Source: Micropruina sp. (GTDB lineage: Bacteria; Actinomycetota; Actinomycetes; Propionibacteriales; Propionibacteriaceae). Taken from it: a stretch of 64,000 nt of DNA. The notes beneath the pieces are model-generated. The model did not search any database, was not told the DNA's origin, and saw nothing but the letters and a program-made list of their open reading frames with translations. Where the stretch lies: the NCBI GenBank assembly GCA_016711205.1, contig JADJTM010000002.1, positions 186,001-250,000 of the forward strand, in the 5' to 3' direction. Shown piece by piece: positions 42,314 to 51,357 of this stretch (the stretch's first letter is position 1; every line of letters starts with the position of its first letter). A program made the position numbers and the translations under genes.

Positions 42314-44197
42314 ATGCCTGTTCTGCGTTCTCGAACCACCACCCACGGCCGCAACATGGCCGGCGCCCGGGCGCTCTGGCGCGCGACGGGCATGGGCGAA
42401 TCGGACTTCGGCAAGCCCATCATCGCCATCGCCAACAGCTTCACCCAGTTCGTGCCGGGTCATGTGCACCTGCGCAACATGGGCGCCCTGGTGGCCGAAG
42501 CGGTGGCCGAGGCCGGCGGCGTGGGCCGCGAGTTCAACACCATCGCCGTCGACGACGGCATCGCGATGGGTCACCACGGCATGCTCTACTCGCTGCCCAG
42601 CCGCGAGATCATCGCCGACTCGGTGGAGTACATGGTCAACGCGCACTGTGCGGACGCCCTGGTCTGCATCAGCAACTGCGACAAGATCACCCCCGGCATG
42701 CTGCTGGCGGCGCTGCGGCTGAACATTCCGACCGTGTTCGTCTCGGGCGGTCCCATGGAGGCCGGTCGCATACCCGACAACCCGCTCGCCGGGGGCGCAC
42801 CCGATGAGCACAACGTCGCCCCGATGATCACCCCGCGGCTCGACCTGGTGGACGCCATGGTGAAGGCCGTCGACCCGTCCATCGAGGACGATCACCTGCG
42901 CGACATCGAACAGAACGCCTGCCCGACCTGCGGCTCGTGCTCGGGCATGTTCACCGCCAACTCGATGAACTGCCTGACCGAGGTGCTGGGCCTGTCGCTG
43001 CCCGGCAACGGCTCGACGCTGGCGACCGCGTCCGCGCGACGTGACCTGTTTCTGAACGCCGGACGGCTGGTGGTCGACCTGGCCAACCGCTACTACGAGA
43101 ACGACGACGACTCGGTGCTGCCGCTGTCGATCGCGACCAAGCAGGCGTTCAACAACGCGATGCGGGTCGACATCGCGATGGGCGGCTCGACCAACACGGT
43201 GCTGCACCTGCTGGCCGCCGCACAGGAGGCCCGGGTCGACTTCGACCAGCACGACATCGACGCGCTGTCGAGGGTGACGCCCTGCATCTGCAAGGTCGCG
43301 CCGAACACCACCAACTACTACATGGAGGACGTCCATCGCGCCGGCGGCATCGTCGCCATCATGGGCGAACTCGACCGCGGCGGCCTGCTCGATCGCGACG
43401 TGCACGCCGTCCATGCGCCCTCACTGGACGCCTGGCTCGACGACTGGGACATTCGCGGCGGCAAGGCGTTGCCCGCCAACGAGGACCTGTTCTACGCGGC
43501 GCCGGGAGGGGTGCGCACGGTCGAGGCGTTTTCATCGACCCGGCGCTGGGCCAGCCTCGACAAGGACAACGCCAACGGCTGCATCCGCTCGGTGAGTGCC
43601 CCCTACACCACCGACGGCGGGCTCGGCGTGCTGTACGGCAACCTGGCCGAGGACGGCTGCATCGTCAAGACGGCGGGGGTACCCGAAGACCAGTGGGAGT
43701 TCAGCGGGCCGGCGGTGGTCGCCGAGTCGCAGGAGGAGGCGGTCGAGAAGATCCTCGGCGCTCAGGTGAAGCCGGGCGACGTGGTGGTGGTGCGCTACGA
43801 GGGGCCCAAGGGCGGCCCCGGCATGCAAGAGATGCTGTACCCCACCGCGTACCTGAAGGGGGTCGGACTCGGCCCCAAGTGCGCGCTGATCACCGACGGA
43901 CGGTTCTCCGGCGGCTCGTCCGGGCTGTCGATCGGGCACGTGTCGCCCGAGGCGGGCTCGGGTGGCACCATCGGCCTGGTCGAGGACGGCGACATCATCA
44001 CGGTCTCGATCCCGAACCGCAGCGTCACCCTCGAGGTGGACGACGCGACGCTCACCGCCCGCCGCGCCGAGGCCGAGGCTCGGGGCTGGAGGCCGAAGAC
44101 CCGCGTGCGCGAGGTGTCGCCGGCGCTGAAGATCTTCGCCCTGCTCGCCCAGTCGGCCGACAAAGGTGCCGCGCGGCGGGATCCGGACGAGCTGTAA
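42314..44197 (+). CDS. ilvD: Dihydroxy-acid dehydratase
   Basis: 627 residues. Converts 2,3-dihydroxy-isovalerate and the isoleucine counterpart to 2-keto acids in branched-chain amino-acid synthesis. Fe-S cluster cysteines lie in ISNCDKITPGM (C122) and CPTCGSCSGMFTANSMNC (203-220). The C-terminal RFSGGSSGLSIGHVSPEAGSGG is the other signature. The long form (over 600 residues) fits the E. coli type with a [4Fe-4S] cluster. A TACGCT hexamer seven bases before the ATG suggests a leaderless start. No other ilv gene is in the window. Confidence 0.95.
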   Translation: MPVLRSRTTTHGRNMAGARALWRATGMGESDFGKPIIAIANSFTQFVPGHVHLRNMGALVAEAVAEAGGVGREFNTIAVDDGIAMGHHGMLYSLPSREIIADSVEYMVNAHCADALVCISNCDKITPGMLLAALRLNIPTVFVSGGPMEAGRIPDNPLAGGAPDEHNVAPMITPRLDLVDAMVKAVDPSIEDDHLRDIEQNACPTCGSCSGMFTANSMNCLTEVLGLSLPGNGSTLATASARRDLFLNAGRLVVDLANRYYENDDDSVLPLSIATKQAFNNAMRVDIAMGGSTNTVLHLLAAAQEARVDFDQHDIDALSRVTPCICKVAPNTTNYYMEDVHRAGGIVAIMGELDRGGLLDRDVHAVHAPSLDAWLDDWDIRGGKALPANEDLFYAAPGGVRTVEAFSSTRRWASLDKDNANGCIRSVSAPYTTDGGLGVLYGNLAEDGCIVKTAGVPEDQWEFSGPAVVAESQEEAVEKILGAQVKPGDVVVVRYEGPKGGPGMQEMLYPTAYLKGVGLGPKCALITDGRFSGGSSGLSIGHVSPEAGSGGTIGLVEDGDIITVSIPNRSVTLEVDDATLTARRAEAEARGWRPKTRVREVSPALKIFALLAQSADKGAARRDPDEL

Positions 44198-44215
44198 GGC
44201 GATCCAGCACAAGTC

Positions 44216-44363
44216 GTCATCCCGGCGAACGCCGGGATTTCACCTACGTTGAAGCGAACGCAACGCGGAAGCGGAGTGGGTCAGCGCGCAGACGAGATCC
44301 CGGCGTTCGCCGGGATGACGGATGCGTTCGCCGGGATGACGGGGGCGTTCGCCGGGATGACGG
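44216..44363. repeat. REP palindromes with half-unit tandem copies after ilvD
   Basis: A full palindrome (44216-44241) is followed by one in the opposite orientation (44294-44321). Two tandem half copies with the sequence GCGTTCGCCGGGATGACGG follow, at 44322-44342 and 44343-44363 (period 21). Separately, a 20-base segment at 44261-44280 recurs with one mismatch at 44388-44407. Confidence 0.8.
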
Positions 44364-44398
44364 AGAGCTCGACCAGCGGCGCAGACGCAACGCTGAAG

Positions 44399-44502
44399 CG
44401 GAGTGGGGGTGGACCCCGTCAGGGCGTGGTCGGGCGTTTGCGAACTGAACGGCGTTAGCCGATCAGGCTCGCAAGGGCGGGACGGGGTCCACCCCCACTC
44501 CG
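44399..44502. terminator. Large 22-bp perfect inverted repeat between convergent genes
   Basis: Bases 44399-44420 and 44481-44502 are perfectly complementary over 22 positions (core GGGGGTGGACCCCGTC). They enclose 60 bases that can pair further (TTGCGA at 44438-44443 with TCGCAA at 44469-44474). It lies between convergent ilvD and SDR genes, so a bidirectional terminator or a small non-autonomous element is possible. Confidence 0.55.
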
Positions 44503-44537
44503 GGGCAACAGGTGCGACCAAGAGAGAGCGAGCCTCG

Positions 44538-45347
44538 TCAGCGTTGCAGCAGGCCCGCCATCCGGTCGGCGATCATCGTCATCGCACGCTCGGGCACCAG
44601 GCGGGTGAACCAGTCCATCACCTGCGCGTCACGGCCGACGAGCACCCGGTTGGCACCCTTCTGCATGCCCCGGATGATGATGTCGGCGGCTTGCGCGGGC
44701 GGCAGCACCTTGGTGTTCGCGGCGTTGTCGTTGGCTCCGGCCACCGCTGGTGCCTTGACGCCACTGTTGTCGGTGATGCTGGTTGCCACTGCGCCAGGAA
44801 ACACCACGGTCACCCGCACCGGCGTGTCGCGGAGTTCGGCGTGCAGTCCCTCGGTGAGCAGCTTGACGGCCGCCTTGGACGCCCCGTACACGCTCTGGCC
44901 AGGCACCGGAATGAAGGCGCCCATGCTCGACACGTTCACCAGCGCCGCCTCGGGCCGGCGCAACAGATGGGGCAGGAACGCGCGCACGGTGGCGACGACA
45001 CCCCAGAAGTTGACCTGAAGGACCCGCTCGATGTCGTCGACCTCCAGTTCGGCGAAGGGGACGAACCGCTGAATGATGCCGGCCACGTTGAGCAGGCCGT
45101 CGACCTGCCCGTGGGCGTCGATCACCGCCGCCGGCAGCTGGTCGACGGCGGCGGCGTCCGTCACGTTGACCACGTGCGTGCTCAGCCGGTTGCCCGCGCC
45201 GGCCAGCTTCGCGGTGCCGTCCAGACGTTCCTGGCTGAGATCGACCGCTGCGACCCTGGCCCCGCGGGCCAGCAGCCCGAGCACGACCTCACGCCCGATG
45301 CCGTTGCCACCGCCGGTGACGACGAAGACCTTGTTCGCGATCTGCAC
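44538..45347 (-). CDS. Short-chain dehydrogenase/reductase
   Basis: 269 residues from GTG 45347, five bases behind AGAGGGAACC. The cofactor loop TGGGNGIG (about 11-18), the NVAG-like segment VDGLLNVAGI, the catalytic Ser in LVNVSSMGAF and the YGASK pair place it in the classical SDR family. Substrate unknown. It is convergent to ilvD across the large hairpin and has no neighbour in the same direction nearby. Confidence 0.88.
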   Translation of the reverse strand: MQIANKVFVVTGGGNGIGREVVLGLLARGARVAAVDLSQERLDGTAKLAGAGNRLSTHVVNVTDAAAVDQLPAAVIDAHGQVDGLLNVAGIIQRFVPFAELEVDDIERVLQVNFWGVVATVRAFLPHLLRRPEAALVNVSSMGAFIPVPGQSVYGASKAAVKLLTEGLHAELRDTPVRVTVVFPGAVATSITDNSGVKAPAVAGANDNAANTKVLPPAQAADIIIRGMQKGANRVLVGRDAQVMDWFTRLVPERAMTMIADRMAGLLQR

Positions 45348-45481
45348 GGTTCCCTCTGCTCTGTTCGGCGAGACGGCTGCACCGTGCCCAGGACGATGCC
45401 CGGCCGCACCTCGCGTACCAACCGGACATCTTTGTCCGGTTGGTCAAGAATGCCTCGCTCCAACCGGGTGAGCAAGGGGCG

Positions 45482-45883
45482 TCAGTCCCCCGGCACCTTC
45501 CACGGGGCGTCCACGATCTCGACGTCCTCGATCGGGGCACGACCGGTCAGGTAGGCCCCCATCGCGCCGATCAGCGGTGCGGGCACGAAGATGAGCCCCC
45601 ACGACAGCGCCAGCAGCACGCAGATCAAACCCAGCACGGCGGTGCAGATCCAGGCCACCCGCACGCGCGAGCGGCGCACCACGATCGGGATCAGGGTGAG
45701 AACGATCGGCAGCAACAGCGGCCCGAAGACGCCCCAGCCCAACATCGCGAACGCCGAGACGAAGCGGGGCCTGTCGCCGCCGGGCACCGCGACCAGGGGC
45801 ATGAACGCGAAGAACACCGACGCGATCAGGGTGTAGACCAACGCGCCCCACTGCCACAGTTTCGCCTGCCTCGCCACGCTCAC
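45482..45883 (-). CDS. Small membrane protein
   Basis: 133 residues from GTG 45883; GATACT lies six bases upstream, so it is probably leaderless. Four hydrophobic segments: about 12-32 (WGALVYTLIASVFFAFMPLVA), 44-68, 76-92 and 95-112. The C-terminus is acidic (EDVEIVDAPW). No recognisable family. It is divergent from the HAD-fusion gene, 69 bases away. Confidence 0.6.
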   Translation of the reverse strand: MSVARQAKLWQWGALVYTLIASVFFAFMPLVAVPGGDRPRFVSAFAMLGWGVFGPLLLPIVLTLIPIVVRRSRVRVAWICTAVLGLICVLLALSWGLIFVPAPLIGAMGAYLTGRAPIEDVEIVDAPWKVPGD

Positions 45884-45952
45884 CCGCCCAGTATCGGGCA
45901 CGTCACCGTGTGCGCCAGATTCGGCACACACGCGGCACGACACAATGGCCCC
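45884..45952. promoter_or_regulatory. Divergent leaderless promoter pair
   Basis: Leftward GATACT (45895-45890) stands six bases from GTG 45883; rightward CACAAT (45941-45946) stands six bases from ATG 45953. Neither gene has room for a ribosome-binding site, so both are likely translated from the first base. Good -35 hexamers are not evident on either strand. Confidence 0.5.
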
Positions 45953-46921
45953 ATGACCGCCTTCACGCTGACCGAGCCGCTGCACGCGCCCGAGGGGGCC
46001 TGGGACGAGCTGACCGCTCACCCCGAGCTGCTGTTCGGTCACGGCGCCCCCGACCTGCGCGCGGGGCAGCCGTACAACGCCACCAGCCAGCGCGGCAGCG
46101 GCGGGGCCGGCACCATCGTGCAGGTGCAGCCGGGACGGGTCGAGTTCAGCTGGGGCGGACCGCACTGGCCCCAGCCCGGACGCTTCGTGGCGTTCGTCGA
46201 CAACGACCTGGTGCTGGACGCCCGCGCCGTCCCCGACTCCGACGCCCCCGCGGCGCACGATCACTGGCGCTACATTCTCAGCGGCGCGAGCGCCTACCTG
46301 AACAGCCGCAACCCCACTCCGACGGCCGACGTCACCGCCGTGCTCTTCGATGCCGACGGCGTGCTGCAGGTGCCCCGTCCGGGCTGGCTGAGCGACTTCG
46401 TCCGGCTGGGCGGCCCGAACTTCGTGGTGGACTCGTTCGCTGCCGAGCGTGAGTGCCTGGCCGGGGGCGCCGACCTGCGCCCGCTGCTGCAGCAGCTGCT
46501 GGACGACGCCGGCACCGGCACCACCGTCGATGAGATCCTCACCGTCTGGCATGAGATCGTGATCGACGACGGGGCCCTCGCCCTGGTCGACCGGGTGCGC
46601 CGCGCCGGGCTGACCACCGGCCTGGCCACCAATCAGCAGAGCTACCGCGGCACCCACATGCGTGAGGTGCTCGACTTCGACCGGCACTTCGACCGCACCT
46701 TCTACTCCTACGAGGTGGCTCACGCGAAGCCCGCGCAGCAGTATTTCGCCCATATCGTCCAGGTGCTGGACGTGCCGGCGCACCAGGTCGCGTTCGTCGA
46801 TGACGCGCCCGCGAACGTGGTCGGCGCCCGAGCGGTCGGCCTGCGCGCCGCGTTGCATCGCTCCGACACCGGCGCCGAGGGTCTCGCCGACGACCTGCGC
46901 AGCCTGGGCGTTCCGGTCTGA
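45953..46921 (+). CDS. SRPBCC-like domain fused to a HAD hydrolase
   Basis: 322 residues. Residues about 124-322 are a HAD phosphatase-like hydrolase: DADGV motif with D133 and D135, GLATNQQ (motif II) and later VDDAPANVVGA (motif IV) with a conserved Lys in VAHAKPAQQYF. Residues about 1-115 resemble an SRPBCC/AHSA1 segment (WDELTAHPELLFGH, then VQPGRVEFSWGG and HDHWRYILSG). That would be an unusual fusion; the N-terminal assignment is tentative. The substrate is unknown. A CACAAT hexamer six bases upstream suggests a leaderless start. Confidence 0.75.
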   Translation: MTAFTLTEPLHAPEGAWDELTAHPELLFGHGAPDLRAGQPYNATSQRGSGGAGTIVQVQPGRVEFSWGGPHWPQPGRFVAFVDNDLVLDARAVPDSDAPAAHDHWRYILSGASAYLNSRNPTPTADVTAVLFDADGVLQVPRPGWLSDFVRLGGPNFVVDSFAAERECLAGGADLRPLLQQLLDDAGTGTTVDEILTVWHEIVIDDGALALVDRVRRAGLTTGLATNQQSYRGTHMREVLDFDRHFDRTFYSYEVAHAKPAQQYFAHIVQVLDVPAHQVAFVDDAPANVVGARAVGLRAALHRSDTGAEGLADDLRSLGVPV

Positions 46922-46974
46922 TTCCGCCGCCGCTGTGCCGCGGTACTAGGCTCAGCGCGCCGAGAGGAGCAACG

Positions 46975-48423
46975 ATGCAGTTCAGCCACACCGTGCTGGC
47001 CAGCACCGACAGCCGGGCGTTCGCGTCCGTCCGGGAGCGCACCACCACCCGCGAGGAGCGTTTCGCCCTGGGCCGCGCGCTGCGCGAGCGGGTGCCGATC
47101 CCGGCGCTGGGGGTGTGGAACGCGACCCAGGCCCGTCCGGACCCGATCGCGTTGATCAACGAGTCCCACCAGGGCCGGCTGGACGACCTGGTGCCGATCC
47201 GGGTCGGACGCATGGTCAGCTCGCCGTACGGCTTCTACCGCGGCAGTGCCGTGGTGATGGCGGCCGACGTGGCGATGCTGCCGATCACGGGCATCATGCC
47301 GGTGATCTGCGGCGACTCGCACCTGGGCAACTTCGGCTTCTACCGCTCGCCCGAGGGCGAGCAGGTGATCGACCTGAACGACTTCGACGAGGCCCACCCG
47401 GGCGCCTGGGAGTGGGATCTGCGCCGGCTCGCGGCCGCCGTCTGGGTGGCCGGACGCGAGAACGGCTACGGCGAGGACGCCATCGCCGACGCCGTGCACG
47501 CGTGCGTGATGGCCTACCGCGACGAGGTCGACCTGCTGGCCCACATGCCGCTGCTGGCCCGCTCGTACAACCGGCTCGACATCGAGCGGCTGCACGAGAC
47601 GGCGACCGAGAAGGAGTTGCGCGACGAGATCAGGCGGGCCGGCAAAGAGGCCCGCAAGCGCACGTCCGATCGCGCGCTGCCCAAGTTCACCGACGAGTCC
47701 GGCGAGGGCGAGCGGCGCATCCTCGAGGACCCGCCGCTGATCCGTTCGGTGACCGGCGACGAGTACGAGCAGCTGGCCGAGGGCCTGGACGCCTACCTCG
47801 ACACGCTCGCCCCGCACTGGCGCCGGGTGGTCGCCGGCTACACCCTGGTCGACATCGCGCACAAGGTGGTCGGCGTCGGGTCGGTCGGCCTTCGTGCCTA
47901 TGTGGCGCTGCTCGAGGGCAGCTCGCCCGATGACGTGCTGTTCCTGCAGCTGAAGCAGGCCCGCCGCTCGGTGCTGGCCCGCTACGTGCACGGCGACAAC
48001 GCCTGGCACGCCCACCAGGGCCAGCGGGTGGTGGAGTACCAGCAGGCGCTGCAGACCGTCTCGGATCCCCTGCTCGGCTGGACGGAGGTCGACGGCCGGC
48101 AGTACTACGTGCGGCAGTTCCGCAACATGAAGGGCACCATTCCGCTGGATTCTCTGACCGCCACCTCGCTGGCCGACTACGCCGGCATCGTCGGCCACCT
48201 GCTGGCCAAGGGACACGCCCGCACCTCGGGGGCGTCCATGATCGCGGGCTACCTGGGCAAGGGCGAAGCGGCCAGCAAGGCGTTCTCGCGGTTCGCGCGG
48301 CTGTACGCCGACCAGACCGAGGCCGACCACGCCGCGCTGGTCAAGGCCGCCCGCGAGGGCCGGATACCGGTTGCGGACGGCGCCCTGGCCGCGATGGGCT
48401 CGGCGTTCCGCCCAGGCGGCTGA
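46975..48423 (+). CDS. DUF2252 family protein
   Basis: 482 residues. The N-terminal half contains RMVSSPYGFYRGSAVVMAADV and ICGDSHLGNFGFY followed by VIDLNDFDEAHPGAWEWDLRRLAAAV. These resemble the His and Asp motifs of a kinase-like (APH-type) fold and are diagnostic for DUF2252. The length matches. Ribosome site GAGAGGAG before ATG 46975. Function unknown; such proteins are widespread in actinobacteria and proteobacteria. It is a single gene, ahead of an ABC exporter on the same strand. Confidence 0.85.
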   Translation: MQFSHTVLASTDSRAFASVRERTTTREERFALGRALRERVPIPALGVWNATQARPDPIALINESHQGRLDDLVPIRVGRMVSSPYGFYRGSAVVMAADVAMLPITGIMPVICGDSHLGNFGFYRSPEGEQVIDLNDFDEAHPGAWEWDLRRLAAAVWVAGRENGYGEDAIADAVHACVMAYRDEVDLLAHMPLLARSYNRLDIERLHETATEKELRDEIRRAGKEARKRTSDRALPKFTDESGEGERRILEDPPLIRSVTGDEYEQLAEGLDAYLDTLAPHWRRVVAGYTLVDIAHKVVGVGSVGLRAYVALLEGSSPDDVLFLQLKQARRSVLARYVHGDNAWHAHQGQRVVEYQQALQTVSDPLLGWTEVDGRQYYVRQFRNMKGTIPLDSLTATSLADYAGIVGHLLAKGHARTSGASMIAGYLGKGEAASKAFSRFARLYADQTEADHAALVKAAREGRIPVADGALAAMGSAFRPGG

Positions 48424-48501
48424 CCCAGCGTGACAGGTGTCATGCCGCTGCGGTGACAGCGTGCCCTGATCCTGCGGCGCGGGCCACGGCACCGTTGAGC
48501 C

Positions 48502-49365
48502 ATGGACGCGATCACTCTCACTTCGGTCACCAAGGCCTACGGCTCGTTGACAGCCGTGGACGCGCTCGATGCGTCCGTTCCGGCCGGCCAGATCCTCGCC
48601 CTGCTCGGTCCCAACGGGGCCGGCAAGTCCACCACCACCGAGATGATCCTCGGCCTGACCAGGCCGGACGCGGGCACCGTCCGCGTGTTCGGCAGGGACG
48701 CCGTGACGGCCATGCGGGCGGGCGACGTGGGCGCCATGCTGCAGAACGGCGCCCTGCTGTGGGACGTCACCGTGCGCCGGCTGCTTCGCCTCATGCACGG
48801 CCTCTACGCCCACCCGCTCCCCCTGGACGAGGTGATCGAGCGCGCCCACCTGGGCGGAATTCTGCCGTCGAACACCAACAAGCTCTCCGGCGGCCAGGCA
48901 CAGCGGGTGCGGTTCGCGCTGGCCATCATGGCCGACCCGCGGCTGCTGATCCTGGACGAGCCCACCGTCGGCATGGATGTGGACTCGCGGCGTACCTTCT
49001 GGGCGTCCATGGACTCGCTGGCGGGCGGCGGCCGCACCATCGTGTTCGCCACCCACCATCTCGACGAGGCGGACGAGTTCGCCGACCGGATCGTGGTGCT
49101 CGACGACGGCCGGATCGTCGCCGACGGCACCGGCAGCCAGATCAAGGCGGTGGTCGGCGGACGCCGGATCGGATTCACCGGCGGACGCGGCGACCACACC
49201 GGCCTGGCCGGGGTCGTCGCCATGGAGCGCCGCGGCGCCCGCACCGTGCTGACCAGCACCGACTCCGACGCCACGCTGCGGGCACTGCTCGCCGACCTGT
49301 CCGTCGCCGACATCGAAACCAGCGCACCCAGCCTTGAGGACGCCTTCCTCACCCTGGTCTCCTGA
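48502..49365 (+). CDS. ABC exporter ATP-binding protein
   Basis: 287 residues. Walker A GPNGAGKST (about 36-44), signature LSGGQAQRVR (about 130-139), and Walker B LLILDEP (about 152-158) with a switch His in ATHHLDEADE. This is the drug/antibiotic-type ABC ATPase (DrrA-like). With the permease 23 bases downstream it forms a minimal exporter, which lies ahead of a DesK/DesR two-component system, an arrangement typical for cell-envelope stress or antimicrobial sensing in Gram-positives. Expected substrate: a lipid or toxic peptide. Confidence 0.92.
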   Translation: MDAITLTSVTKAYGSLTAVDALDASVPAGQILALLGPNGAGKSTTTEMILGLTRPDAGTVRVFGRDAVTAMRAGDVGAMLQNGALLWDVTVRRLLRLMHGLYAHPLPLDEVIERAHLGGILPSNTNKLSGGQAQRVRFALAIMADPRLLILDEPTVGMDVDSRRTFWASMDSLAGGGRTIVFATHHLDEADEFADRIVVLDDGRIVADGTGSQIKAVVGGRRIGFTGGRGDHTGLAGVVAMERRGARTVLTSTDSDATLRALLADLSVADIETSAPSLEDAFLTLVS

Positions 49366-49388
49366 CCCCACCGACCGAAGGACCTGCC

Positions 49389-50201
49389 GTGACCACGCTC
49401 GCCCACCCACCCTCCGCCACCGACCGGACGCCCGCGCGTCCCGGCTCACCATCGATTCGCCAGGAGCGCCGGTTACTGCACTACCTCGGCCAGAGCATCA
49501 CGATCCAGCTGCGCGACTGGGCCTTTCTCGGCTTCGTGATCGTGATGCCGACCTCGGTGTACCTGTTCTTCGTCACGATCTACGGCGGCCAGTCGAGCGG
49601 GCAGGAGGTGGCCGCGTTCATGATGGTGATGATGGGTGCCTACGGCGGGCTCGGCGCAGCGATGAACGCGGGCTCGCAGATTCAGTCCGAGCGGTCGTCG
49701 GGGTGGTTCCGGCAGCTGATGCTGACCTCGCTCACCCCGACCCAGTTCGTGCTCGCGAAGATCGTCACGGCCGTTGCGGTCGTGGTGCCGGCCATCAGCG
49801 CGGTCTTCATCGCCGGCGCCGCCTGCGGGGTGCGCCTGGACGCGGGGGTGTGGGCGGCGTCCCTGGCTCTGATGGTGGGCGCACTGCTGCCGATGGTGGT
49901 GCTCGGTCTGGTGATCGGCCTGTGGTTCAAACCGCAGACGGCCACCGCGGTGACCACGTTCGCCATGCTCGCGCTGGCCATGCTGGGTGGGCTGTGGTTT
50001 CCGCTCGACCTGATGCCCGCCGCCATGCAAACGATCGGACGGTTGCTGCCGTCGTACTGGGTCAGCCAGATCGGCAGCTGGCCGCTGACCGGCGGCGCCT
50101 TCCCGTGGACCGGCGTTGCGGTGCTGGTCGGATGGCTGGTGGCGCTGGCCGCACTGGGCGCGCTGGGCTACGGTCACTCTGTTCGCACATCCCGTCGTTG
50201 A
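49389..50201 (+). CDS. ABC exporter permease (ABC-2 type)
   Basis: 270 residues from GTG 49389 behind GAAGGACC. Six hydrophobic segments expected, such as WAFLGFVIVMPTSVYLFFV (about 40-58), AAFMMVMMGAYGGLGAAM, and MLALAMLGGLWFPLDLMP near 200. The cytoplasmic QSERSSGWFRQLMLTSLTP loop is the ABC-2 equivalent of the EAA contact. It belongs to the ATPase just upstream and ends 20 bases before the histidine kinase gene, with which it probably shares a transcript. Confidence 0.88.
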   Translation: MTTLAHPPSATDRTPARPGSPSIRQERRLLHYLGQSITIQLRDWAFLGFVIVMPTSVYLFFVTIYGGQSSGQEVAAFMMVMMGAYGGLGAAMNAGSQIQSERSSGWFRQLMLTSLTPTQFVLAKIVTAVAVVVPAISAVFIAGAACGVRLDAGVWAASLALMVGALLPMVVLGLVIGLWFKPQTATAVTTFAMLALAMLGGLWFPLDLMPAAMQTIGRLLPSYWVSQIGSWPLTGGAFPWTGVAVLVGWLVALAALGALGYGHSVRTSRR

Positions 50202-50220
50202 CCCAGCAGATGCCACCCTC

Positions 50221-51357
50221 ATGACCGCAGCGACCGATCTTCGTGCCCCGGGCTACGTCCCCGGGGCACGAGGTCTGCCCTGGTACCGGCGGGCGTTCGC
50301 CCAGGGCGCCGGCTACATTCTGCCCAGCGCCGTGTTCGCGTTTCTGCCGATCGCCTTCGCGCTCGACCAGCCGCCGCAGCTGCTCTGGATGGTGGCGCTG
50401 ATCTGCGCCGTGATCATGGTGTTCTTTCTCGGCAGCACCCTGGTGATGCACTGGCCGGAGACCGGCCGGTGGCTGTGGCTGGCCGGGCTGATCACGTCCA
50501 TCGTGCTGTTGGGCGTCTTTCCGACGGCCCGTCCGGTCTACTTCACACCGTTCGTCACCTGCATCGCGGTCACCCTGATCGCCTGGCGGCATGCATTGGT
50601 GGTGGTGATCGCAGCCACCGCGGTGGGTCTCGGCGTCGCGCTGCTGAACAACGACCTGTTCGGCGTGGTGATGGTGCTGATGGGCCTGGCGCTCGCCCTC
50701 GCCATCGGGCTCGGCATGCGCTACGAGGCCGCCCGCGAAGAATTGCGCCAGGCCGAGGAACGCACCGCGGTGCTGGCCGTGGCCGCCGAACGCGAGCGGA
50801 TCGGACGCGACCTGCACGACATTCTCGGACACTCGCTGACCGCGATCGTGGTGAAGGCCGACCTGGCCGAGCGGCTGGCCACCCGCGACCCGGGCGCTGC
50901 CGCCGAGCAGATCCGTGAACTCGCCGCCGTGGCGAGGCAGTCGCTCCGGGACGTCCGGGCGACGGCCGCGGGCATGCGCGAGGTGCGGCTGGCGTCCGAG
51001 ATCGCGGCGGCCCGGGCCGTACTCACCTCTGCCGGTCTCGAATGCCGGACACCGGTCGCGCTGCCTGTGCTGCGTGACGCCGACAGTGAGCTGCTGGGCT
51101 ACGCCGTGCGCGAGGCGGTGACCAACGTGGTCAGGCACGCCCGGGCATCCACGTGCACAATCGAGGTGAGCGCGGCCGGAATCACGATCGGCGACGACGG
51201 ACGCGGCTTCGCCGACAGCGCAACGACCACCGGCAGCGGCCTGGCCGGGTTGCGTGAACGCGTAGGGCGGGCCGGCGCCGAACTGACCGTGACCCCGCTG
51301 CACCCCGGTACCGGGGTGGAGGTCCGGCTGGCGGCTCGCCCGGCGGACGCGCCATGA
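50221..51357 (+). CDS. Sensor histidine kinase (DesK/NarL-partner type)
   Basis: 378 residues. Five to six membrane helices fill about residues 28-165. The HisKA_3 dimerisation segment RERIGRDLHDILGHSLTAIVVK carries the phospho-accepting His near residue 201. The ATP domain has REAVTNVVRHARAS and the GDDGRGF box. This is a DesK-like membrane sensor. Its stop overlaps the response regulator start (ATGA). It probably senses membrane state or a cell-envelope antibiotic and controls the exporter upstream. Confidence 0.92.
   Translation: MTAATDLRAPGYVPGARGLPWYRRAFAQGAGYILPSAVFAFLPIAFALDQPPQLLWMVALICAVIMVFFLGSTLVMHWPETGRWLWLAGLITSIVLLGVFPTARPVYFTPFVTCIAVTLIAWRHALVVVIAATAVGLGVALLNNDLFGVVMVLMGLALALAIGLGMRYEAAREELRQAEERTAVLAVAAERERIGRDLHDILGHSLTAIVVKADLAERLATRDPGAAAEQIRELAAVARQSLRDVRATAAGMREVRLASEIAAARAVLTSAGLECRTPVALPVLRDADSELLGYAVREAVTNVVRHARASTCTIEVSAAGITIGDDGRGFADSATTTGSGLAGLRERVGRAGAELTVTPLHPGTGVEVRLAARPADAP

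Noticed and set aside
44216..44370. Small frames encoding peptides such as PAFAGMT and HPGERRD around REP sites
   Set aside because: These are translations of the palindromes, recurring in all frames and places, without start sites or conserved context.
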